Shown piece after piece: positions 32,730 through 43,900 of a DNA stretch of 64,000 nucleotides; within the stretch, counting starts at the first letter, position 1; every line of letters begins with the position of its first letter. A program made the translations under genes and the position numbers. A model generated the notes under the pieces. That model had not been told where the DNA came from. It ran no database searches and worked only from the letters and a program-made list of their open reading frames with translations. Origin of the DNA: Mya arenaria (taxonomy: Eukaryota > Mollusca > Bivalvia > Myida > Myidae); the NCBI RefSeq assembly GCF_026914265.1, contig NC_069124.1, positions 87,551,915 through 87,615,914 on the forward strand, read 5' to 3'.

Positions 32730-34960
32730 GTATACTAATACTGACTGTTCATATCTGTCATTTGTCACAGATAACTTAAGCCTACTGTAGATATACATCA
32801 GAGTTTAGTTTACTGTATAAACACAATACCAGTCCTGAGTCCTAATCTTCATGTTAAATTAGTAAGATCTCGTGATTTTGTTCTTAAAATGTCCCTTATC
32901 ATACATAAAAATATTACTATGTTTATATGTTCAATAACTTTTGAATTGAAACAAAAAAAAAGGATCAATTTGATTTTAAAATACATTCAACTGCTGATTC
33001 CCTTATATGAATCGTGTTATTAAAAGCGCTTGTATTTAACTAATATGCATCTACAACACTTTGAGAAAAGACAATGGTTAACAAAGAAAATTTGAATCAT
33101 TCAATGTCTCTATGTAGGTATATGAATGTTATTCCAGTTATATTAATGGCGACTCAATAACAGCGCAATTATGGCTTTAAAAATGTGATTGCAAGAACTA
33201 CACATATTTCGGATGCGATTATTTTCGACTATGTTGCTATTCTTCTGAAAGACCCAATTTTCTGTTACAATGACTGCTTTAAGCCAGTTTTTCTGACATC
33301 TTACTGATACAGGTAAAAGAATTTTCATCTATATAAACTTTAAAGCTGTTTGATACTCATCTTCAAAGCTGTCTGATATTGGCTGAATGAAAAATCCAGA
33401 AGAAAATTACCAAAGAAGGCACATGTTGCAAGATCTAAAATGCAAAAAATCCAAATGGTCTGATCAAGACTAGTGATGCTTCTGTACAAACTGAAGGTGG
33501 GCCAATGGCAATGACCAGAGACGAGATTGCTGATCTGATTAACGATGAGGTTTTCAGCAAGCCATTTGATCTGCCATGTGCTGATGAATCCAATCAGGAG
33601 CAATACTTTATGAATAAAAATATGTATGTTTTCAAACTTTTTTTTACTCGTATCAATGGTATTTACACTCCAAACACATGTAAAATGATGTGGAAAACAG
33701 GAATTTTGCTCTTAGGAGAGTTAACTTGACTGATTTCATAATGCTTAAAAACAATTTCGACCCCCTGGGCCCCCGGTTAAATATGGGCTCTGCCCCTTAA
33801 ACCCCATTGGGGGAGGCCCCCCTAAACCCCCCTTCTACTTTCTATGCTCACCCTTCTACTTCAAAAATTATTGAGAGCCCTGATATTATCAGGTAATAAA
33901 ACAGTGGTTGCATGGGCATTTGTGTAACAGTCAAAACTGTTGTCCCTTCATGTCTGGGATGACATTCTGAACTGTAGCCCTCAGCCTATAGCTACAACTG
34001 TATACAACTTTTTGTTTTGTAAAATCATAAGTACATAAAGTAAGTATTGTTGCTAAATAAAATAAGATACTGTGTTCAGTTAAAGTTTTTTTGAGAAATT
34101 AGGACCCAAGTTTAAACTACTAGATTATTTCAATTTACTTGTTTCCAGATGAAGTGTTTATTATCACAGCAACTTATACTAGCTTTTATGCAATTCAGTT
34201 GTTTGAAAACCATAAATTTGGGCTCTAGTAAAGTGTTTTTAAAAATGGACAGATACATCAGAAAATGAGATGGAAGCTTTTGGCGCATTGCAAAAATAGT
34301 GGTGAGTATAAACCCATAAGCCAGAACTCGTGAGGAATATAACAGTTGACTTTTAGCAAGTTAAGGTTAACACAATCATTTTCCATAAAAGCAAAGAAGC
34401 TCATCTATGAGAAGTGTTTTCATAAATACCGTAAATGTCATATTAAACATGCATGACCCCATAGAAGATCCAGGGGCTTCCAATTCCCCATTTTGTGACA
34501 TGTACAATGAATACCATAAGCTTAAACTCTACAAAATGCCATAAATTCCGGTGAAAACCATACGCTATTGTAAACAATGAGAGTCGCGATGCCAAAAATT
34601 GTGTAGTGATATATTGAATCCACATATTCAGTTGACCATTTTATTGATTTACACTACATGGTATGTTACCGCTAGGATGCAGCAAATATTGATTATTGTA
34701 TTTTCCTTCAATTGAGCAGATTTTAAAAAGTTGTTAAATTAGGGAAAATGGTTCTTTTTGGCACCCAGGGATCTCAAAAAGACATTACCTGCATGCTTAA
34801 GAAGACATATACGGTAATTTCTCCAATTTCTGTCAAAGATAAAAGATAAACTAAATTTCTTTTATATTTGAAAAAAAGCTAGAATAACATGTCTATTGGG
34901 AATATTGAGTTTGTAGAAATAATTATGATCCTTGATTGTAGAATTGGGAAACTTAACAGT
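32730..34960. other. No gene recognised; 3' flank of DTWD2
   Basis: Mostly AT-rich sequence without a credible coding frame. A short open stretch at 33505-33615 (MAMTRDEIADLINDEV) is unrecognised. A C-rich patch at 33762-33835 looks like a repeat fragment. On the minus strand an AATAAA signal (plus 34640-34645) lies about 325 nt after the DTWD2 stop codon and could be its polyadenylation signal. Confidence 0.5.
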
Positions 34961-34968
34961 ACAATACT

Positions 34969-37900
34969 TCAACTGTCTACAGTTCTATCACATTTCATAT
35001 CAATATTTTCAGTGCCATTAAGAGCTTCCTTTAGAGATGTATCACAGTATGTCGAATTTCTATCCATAGTATCAGAAGGTTTACTATCACATGATGGTAT
35101 TATATCACAGGTGGTGCTTATCTGGGACTCTGAGAACTCCTCCAGGTTGTCCATGGATGGTGTCAAGTTTCCTTGGTCAGCATCACAGGTCTCGGTTGAG
35201 GTCAACTGCATCTTCAGTGTGTTTTCGTCCTCTTTCTTTCTGATGGGGTCATCAACTCTGTCTGTATAAAAAAGTAATAGTCAATAATGGCATTGAAATT
35301 TTATCCAGTTGTTTTATTTTGACATGTTTGAAGTATATACCACAGAGTGGGTAGAAAAAGTTCTATTTCACCAGTGGCATAGCAACCAGTGAAGTATTTA
35401 CTTTGTTTATAAGGTGAAATAATGTGTGATCTTACACTGAAACAAACAATTATCCTATATATATTGTTTACTCTATAAATGGTTTCTTTTTATTATATTA
35501 TATGCTTTATGCCTATAAGGTATTCAAATACTTTTTATCAAATTTCCTTTCATCAATGACTTTGATATCGTGTCCAATTACTGTTTGTGCGGATGTCAGA
35601 TTTGGATAGCACGTTGGACTTAGTTCAAAACACTAAAAATAAAATGTTGCATTCCATTCGATTTTGATCCTTGTTGAAATAATAACCATCATACAATCAA
35701 TGTATCTATACAGTCAACATACTGTGTTCACCACTGTCTCTAGTTAAGGCATTCTCTGCATCCTGCCGTTGCATCCGACGTATGAGTTTCCTGGGAAGGG
35801 TTTTGTTCCAGAGTCCATGGGCAATCTTGTACTCCCTGCTCTGGTGGGCCACAGCTCCGTGATGCAACTGGAACCTGCAGAGGGCCTCCAATGGAGCAAC
35901 TAGTGTCTGAAACAATCAAAAACACATCTTAAACCTTTAGAGGGCCTCTGGAAGGGCAACTAGTGTCTGAAACAATCATAAACACATCTTAAACCTCTAG
36001 AGGGCCTCCAATGGGGCAACTAGTGTCTGAAACAATCATAAACACATCTTTAACCTCTAGAGGGCCTCCGGAAGGGCAACTGCTGTCTGAAACAATCACT
36101 GACACATCTTAAACATGCAGAAGGCCTCCAAAGGGCAACTTGTGTCGGAAACAATCATAAACACATCTTGAACCTCCCGAGGGCTTTTAGAGGGGCAACT
36201 AGTGTCTGAAACAATCAATAATACATCTTGAACATGCAGAGGGCCTCAAAGGGGCAGTTAGTGTCTGAAACAATCAATAACACATCTTGAACATATAGAG
36301 GGCCTCAAATGGGCAACTGGTTTCTACACCAATCAATAACACATCTTGAACCTACAGAGCATTAAAGGGGCAACTGGTGTCTGAAACAATCAATAACACA
36401 TCTTCAACCTACAGAAGGCCTCAAAAGGGCAACTGGTGTCTGAAACAATCAATAACACATCTTGAACCTACAGAGCATTAAAGGGGCAACTGGTGTCTGA
36501 ATCAATCAATAACACATCTTCAACCTACAGAAGGCCTCAAAAGGGCAACTGGTGTCTGAAACAATCAATAACAAATCTTGAACCTCCAGAGGGCCTAGAG
36601 CAGTAACTAGCATTTGAAACAATCAAGACCACTGCCATTAGGGAAATCATCCCTTTTATTAATATAATATAGGCATTGTAATATACTGTTCATTTAAGCA
36701 TCTACAGACAAAGATTTAAAATGTTTTATAGCGGTGTCTTTTAAGAATAAGCCATCCAAAAGTCTTTCTTTTTTTTTACATTTAGCAGTTTTTTTTTACA
36801 TCAGTCTGAGATAGGAAAATAATCGTGAACATTATAAGAAGGCCCCCAAGAAGAACGCATTTGACTAATTTTTTTTAACATACAATTAATTGATAAAAGG
36901 TTCTCCAAAAACAGTGAGTGTATACCACATAATAAATTATGTCATATATATATATGCTACATCAGAAGACAACAATTTGCTTAAAATGAAGTCTTTAAAC
37001 AAAAATCACTTTTCTTATACTTCATCACATGCTTCCAAAATAATGTTTTGACAGTGCTCCGTCAGACAGACATTTTGTACAAAGGTTTGTCGTAGTAATT
37101 TAATAAACCAAACTCTCAATCAAACTCTGGCAAAAGACCGAAGGCCGGGCATGGTAAGCGGCGTAGACTGAGCAAAGTTTCTTTTAAAATGGTGAAGAAA
37201 TAGTAAAGGTATCTTTGCTTAAAGTATTCATTCGAAGCAATATGTTGCCCTCTGAAGTAGCATTTATGACGCAATTTTAATATCACTTGGTATACACACT
37301 GACACACTGAAAAACATGTCATATTTTAAAACACAATTTGAATGAAAGCAAATGCAAGCAAATGTTGATTCACTTTGTTCTATTTCTTGAAAAGTTCCGG
37401 TCTTTTATTCTGGCAAAGGATGCAAACAGTTTTAGAGACCTTGTTATAATATATATGATTAAATAAGAACTAAAAAAATCCCCATCACCGACTGATGCTG
37501 CCACCTATGGTCATAATGGTGTCAAATCTCACCTCAACCAGTTCAGGCCTGTTCTCTAGTATGGAGAGGGCCACAGCTACAGACTCGAGGGTAGAGAGGG
37601 CGGTGTCCGTGGGTTGGGTCCGAATCACGTAACGACTCGTCATATCTGTCTCCACCTTCACCTAGAATACACTTATATTTATATTCTTACTTCGCGAATG
37701 ACTGTGACATCACAAGGAGAACAAGAACTTGCTTAAAATTCATAAAAGTCATTAAAAAACATGCATGTTAACCTATAAGGTTTGTACATGAAATCATCAT
37801 CCTCACATCTAGAATATTGAAATGTATCTACATCATAGGAATTGATTACCAAAGTAGGAACATACAGAACATTTCCAGCTATGACAAATAAACAACAGCT

Positions 37901-40900
37901 TTCACAGAGACAGCCTGCTCGACGATTCCAGTGCAAGTTTCAATGTGCAAGGATTGCAAAGTGTTAGTGAAATTTGCATGGATTACTGTAAAAAACAATT
38001 TCATGCAAAACCTTAACCAGTAAAAAAGGGGCAAATTGTGCATTATATATATGCAAATTAGAGTTATCATACTTTATTGTATAAAGTGCAAAACATGAAG
38101 TAGTTGCAGAGTTATTGACTTACATATGCTTACATGCAAAACCTTCACAAGAATTTCTAAGTAAGAAAATAAAGGGTCATAATAAGCTTTATATGCAAAA
38201 TAGAGTTATCTAACTTAATAGTTCAAGTAGGTCCAATGGATGAGAAATGTTGTATAATTTTTCAATGAAATACTTCCAGTTGTTGCTTATATGATGCATT
38301 TGCTGAAGAATTTACTTTAAGTTTCAATGCAAGAGAAGTTTTTGCTGAAATGTTGAATTAAATGACTTGTGGTAACATGCAAAACCTTAATCCAGGAGTG
38401 ATGCAGACGCTGACACTAGGATGAGTATGGAGCTCTCCTTATTCATCGAATAGTTGAGCTAATAAAAATCGCCATTTCTTACGCCATTAGAAATGTTTTG
38501 TACTGCAATACCTTCCTTGGCAGTTGAAGGAGTTTATTATTGGCATACATCCCACGGGCCTGGGACCAAGTGCCGTCAAGGACAACCAGGTTGTATGAGG
38601 TGTTGGGCTCTCCCACCAACTGGCGAATGTCGACTGCATCCTCCCCAGGGAAGAGCAGCAGCGTGTCAGGGCTAGAGAGAACCTCATGCAGGTCTGGGTA
38701 CCTCACACATCTGATATGCAAGGCAGAGAGGGGATTGAAAACAGATCAAGTTTGCTTTATAGAAAACAAATCTTCTATATATTATTTGCCTGTCCTAAGG
38801 ACTCAAATCCTAACCATGTCTAGTCTAGTTTAAACCTCTATTTTACAACAGTTGTAAAACAAAATATTACAACATTATTCATATTACTCTCATTGGCACA
38901 ATGTTACGCAAGGGTGTGGTCTTGTATTGTGGGGAGAACAGGAGTATGAGGCAAAACCCACTTGTCCTTATTGGTGACCACAAACCAAACTCACTGGCGC
39001 CAAGGCCGGGTATTGAACCAAGGATGCCTTGGTAAGATGGGAATGCGCTCACTACTGCACAAATCATAAAACCAAACCTAGCCTAACCCGCTCTGATCTA
39101 GTCAAGTAACCACACTTATAATAATAGTGACCCTATCTAATAGATTCAATCTTTTATATTTTTCATTCACAACAAATGTACCGTATTATATCATGCATAG
39201 GACGCACTTTTTTACCCCCAATTCTCGTCTTAAAAATTGCCTGCGTCCTTTCTATGCTATTAGAATTTCATCTGTTTTTTTCCAAGTCCATTTCAGGTTG
39301 AAAATATTGGACCGGGGAAGAACGCGGTAATAGTAAGTATCTGTACTGCGTCACCGAAGAGAACAACTGACATAGGTAAAATCACGCAAGTTAACACACG
39401 CAGAAATATATTGAATGTTTACTTTAAAATGATTTATTGAGAAATAAATTGAAAAAAACACGAGTGTTTACTTTTTTATAAAAGGGACGCTACTCACAAA
39501 AACTCGATGTGAGTCAGCACTTTAACTGGATTGAGTTATAACGGCAACGAAAATCGGGAAAGGAGGTAAATATCAATTAATCGTTGTTTATGATTTTAAT
39601 GTTTCGATATTTTACAAAACATTTTGTTGTATGTTACTGTTTTAAAAAATTGATAAATGAATGTGCATAACGCAAAGTAGCATTATTATCACTATCAAAT
39701 CTTTTCAAATGTGCGGAGGTGTGAAAAACACCCGCTGTCTGTCATTAGAAAAACATCAATAGAACAAACTATTGTGATGGTAAAACCTTATGGTTGTTTG
39801 TTCGCACTTTACCCGATGTGCCTTCCGCTGGCAAGGCTAATTACTGACACTTAATTATGCCGACATGCTTTAATCCGCACAGCGACAAGCCTTTTCAAAA
39901 CAATCATCAGTTTTGACAATACACAGTTTTGTTGCGATTGCAACGGTTGACTGTCATTCAGAAAGCATGTCGAGACTATTGCAACGGTTGCAACGGTTGA
40001 CTGTCAGTCTGGACTACTACGGCATTTGTATAAGTCTTATAATATGCGTAAATGTTCTCAAAATGTCAAGACACATATCATTGTTGTGTACACTAAATTA
40101 CCAAAATAAGACAATAATTATCGAAATACACAAGACAGTTACCAAAATATGCCTTATTTACAATTTTTTGTTTGTTTTTTACTTCAATATATATGTTATA
40201 AATACTTGACCAACCTCAATTTTTCGGCTCCGATTTTGACATTTTTCCGCTGCGTCCTATCTTATATATCAAGGGTTTTTACCCGTTTTCTCAACTATTT
40301 TTTTGCCTGCGTCCTATCTATGCTAGCGTCCTATCCATGATATAATACGGTACTTGATGTTGACATCAACATCTACAGTACACTCCATGCGGAACTACCA
40401 CTTCCCTCGGTCAATCCGAGGGTTTTTTAATTTATCGCGGACATCCACCGAGTACGTAACCTTTTTCCTCGCTAAAATCCGCGAGTTTCTAGTTTTCTGC
40501 CGAGGGTTTTATTGCCAGTATCGCCGGTGTTCGTGTTGTTTTATTGGCCTCAAAGCGGAACTCCAAGTTGTATGCTTTGCTACTACATTGCTACTATTGA
40601 AAATAAATAATTACATTCGCAGTTATTTCATTTATAAAAATAATTTTTTCTCGTAAAAAAAGGAAGAATACCTATTCAATAAAACAATACATCTTTATCA
40701 CGTTCGGTTATTAATTTACCTTTCAACTAACATTCGTTAATTGCCTGTTGATATTCGCACACATTTAAGATATAACACCATGTAATGTTTGTTTACCATA
40801 ATTACATCATACGGCTTTTGTGTTGTTGAGAACTAAATTGGCTTGGAGTAATATGCAGGTGTTGAGTACCATGTATGTGTGAATATTTCTCCCTGTCACT

Positions 40901-43900
40901 ATTTCTTTTGTGATACATATTGTTTTTCCGCATTCCAGATAATATCTAAATTGCAATGTTAATTATGACGTTAAAAAGTATGAAGGTAACTCATGTACTG
41001 TGGTTTAATAAATCGCCGATTTAATCTTCATATGTACATGTATGAAGATATTGGTGTTATCTATTTCCTACTCTCAATGAATATAATTCAGCTTTCAATT
41101 AAACTATTTTATGAAAGTTACGATGTTAGTTTGAATATTGTGCTTTAAAATATTGAAACCATAACTTCTTAGTTAATAATTAGAAATTTTACGTATGAAA
41201 CGCAATCTAGTATTTTTGACAATGTGGAAGTCACGTGATATGCAAAAAGTGACGTATTGTGCGCTAAATTAAGACTACTTTTGGTTATCAGGCATGTTTG
41301 TTATTGCATACATGCCATATCCCCCGGAGGGGGAAAAAATCCCCCGGAATTTTGACCCTTCCCCCGGTCTCCCGGAGGGGGATGAAAATCCCCCAGAATT
41401 AAAAAAAAGAGTGCTTAAAATTACACAAATTTATCACCGGGCCTGTTTACAGTTATAATGCCCTTCCTGTCCTGAAGCTTAATTGGATTATCAACTGATG
41501 GTGTGTTTTAACAACACCTATTGGGTGACACTTAATAAATCAGCAAGGCACATTTCATGCATTGTTTTGATTGAAACTGACAGAAAGAAATGTCAATATT
41601 AGACTGGTCAGATAAAAGGTCGATTTTCATTGGTTTGATTATAATTTTTATCCAATCAGAGAGAATGTAACAAATTAAAGAGTTCTTCAAAACATGTGTC
41701 ATTGTCATCAAAAGGATTAATAATTTAAAGGTGACAGTAAATTATTCAGTAAAGAAAAGGATTAAAATAACTAGTAGACAATGCTGTTCTTTGTTATGCC
41801 TCACTTACATGTTTACATACATGACATTGACCTTTATCGCAATTATCGGAAAAAGCGAACAAATCTGACTATTTGGGAATTGAAATGAAAAATATTGATA
41901 ATTCATTCCATTCTCTCTATTAGTCTGAAAGTCATCATTTATGATCATAGGCAGCAGATTTTGTATCCAATTTTAGAGGAAGGTAAGCCCATTAAATTGT
42001 CTCTGAAACATATTTTTCTATGGAGTATTCTATTTTGCAAGTGAGTGCTTTTATTATGCAATATGGCTGTGTCTCATAAAAATATAGATTAAGTGCTGGA
42101 AAAAGGGGTAAACACGGTGAATGGCACATGCGCCATGCCTGTAGTGCTACATGGCGATGATGAAAATCCCCTGGTATGTGACCCAAATCCCCTTAAATTC
42201 TGGACATAATCCCCTCGGGAGCCTTTCAAAATTATGGCAATTTGTTTTTTTCATACTTGCATATAAAATACTTTGAAATTTTGCCAAATTAGATCTGCTA
42301 AAAAATCCCCCTGAATACTACCAAAATCCCCCTGAATTTTCAGCCTTTTGAACAAATCCCCCTGAATGGTCTCCAGACAATATGGCATGTATGTTATTGC
42401 GAAAAATGCATTTTTTTTTTTATCAAACTGCATGTTTAAATAAAAACAGTTCAGAGAAATTTATTGAATATACGTAGCAAACAGAATGTTTACATTACTT
42501 TAAGTAACTGGAACTGTTGGAAGTCAAATGAGTAAGATATAATTAGAACTCGGTCAAAAATGGACATCGACATATATTGCATTTTTGCACGGTCAAAGGA
42601 TTATGAGTCTTATTATGTGCAAGTAAGTCCGAAAAATATTGAAACATCACAATAAAAGAACAGTATTCAAATAAATTACACAAAATCAGATACATGTACA
42701 GTAGGAGATTCTTATCGGTTTCCTCGGAGTTTCGCGGTGTTTTTACTCCCGAGTAACGCGGCGATTGTAATTATACGGTCCAATGATCAGTCTCGGCGGC
42801 CAAACGAGTGAAAACACCAAGGAAAGCGGATTATGATGAATTGGATGTCGTGTCCGCGATAACCAAAATCCGCCAAGGAAAACGGAAAGGTGTAGTTCCA
42901 CGTGTAGTGTACTGTAGCTACGAACAGCTATCCCATGACTGTTTCTCTGCTGTAGGGGAATGTGGCTAGGGAATTTCAAATAAACACTCAAAAAAGTGTA
43001 TATAATTAATAATCCCAAGTGTTTGTCTTTTGTACCATATTAATGACATTCATGTTATTTTATAATAGTTTCGGTCAGATTCTTTTTTTTTCTACACATA
43101 AACAGAAAAGCCTGAATCGGAATTCTGACACACAATGGGGAAAATATACACATGTACTCTTGAATTTGGGCTCAATTTCTGCCCCCTATATTAGATTAAA
43201 AATTCAATTGAAAAGCAACTTTTCTCAAAATGGAAAGAAAATAAATAATGCCATTAGACTGATATGGGAGGAAAATTCTTGCTTGAACCCTGTATTAAAG
43301 CTTTACCTCTTATTATTGTTAAACTTCTTGCCCCGGATGATATGGCACTTGCCTTCCTGCACACTCTGGTACAACATGGGAGCCGTCTTCAGCTTCCGCA
43401 ACTCCTGCAATATACATCTCCTTTTGCTATCTAAAGAAATTATCAACTAGTTTTTATACTTAATGATATTGATTTAAACTATAAACCACAAAATGATTAT
43501 GACATGTTCAATGATAAACACAAATTCATTCAATCTGCATCTCCGCTTAAAATGTATTAACATGTAACAAGCAAGCTGTAACATAATACTTACCTCAAAA
43601 GGATGCTGTAGTATGAAAACATCGGTGGATATCTGTATCCGCTCAGCTGCTAAATAAGGGCACCAGCACACAGTCAATGGACGACTAAAAAAAAAGTCAC
43701 AGATTCATTGAAGCCACGACTTTGATATACATTTACCAGTGGAATTGGAAAAACATTAACAATGCTTTCTTGCACTTTGGCTTGAAAATTAGCAAGTAAG
43801 GGTAAATAAAAAATAAATTAAAAAAAATAAAATGTTTTCATAACCATGGAATAAGTATGCTATGGAACCTGTATGCGTCAGGTTTTTTTTGAGACATTTC

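Noticed and set aside
35890-36625. Regular repeats first considered as a CRISPR-like array
   Set aside because: Units are contiguous 56-60 bp tandem copies without unique spacers, in a eukaryotic intron, and derive from the exon 6 acceptor.
38493-38833. Plus-strand frames over DTWD2 exon 4
   Set aside because: Antisense to an exon with conserved DTW motif and correct splice sites.
43019-43450. 143-codon plus-strand frame overlapping DTWD2 exon 3
   Set aside because: No domain; the minus-strand exon has proper borders and joins in phase to its neighbours.
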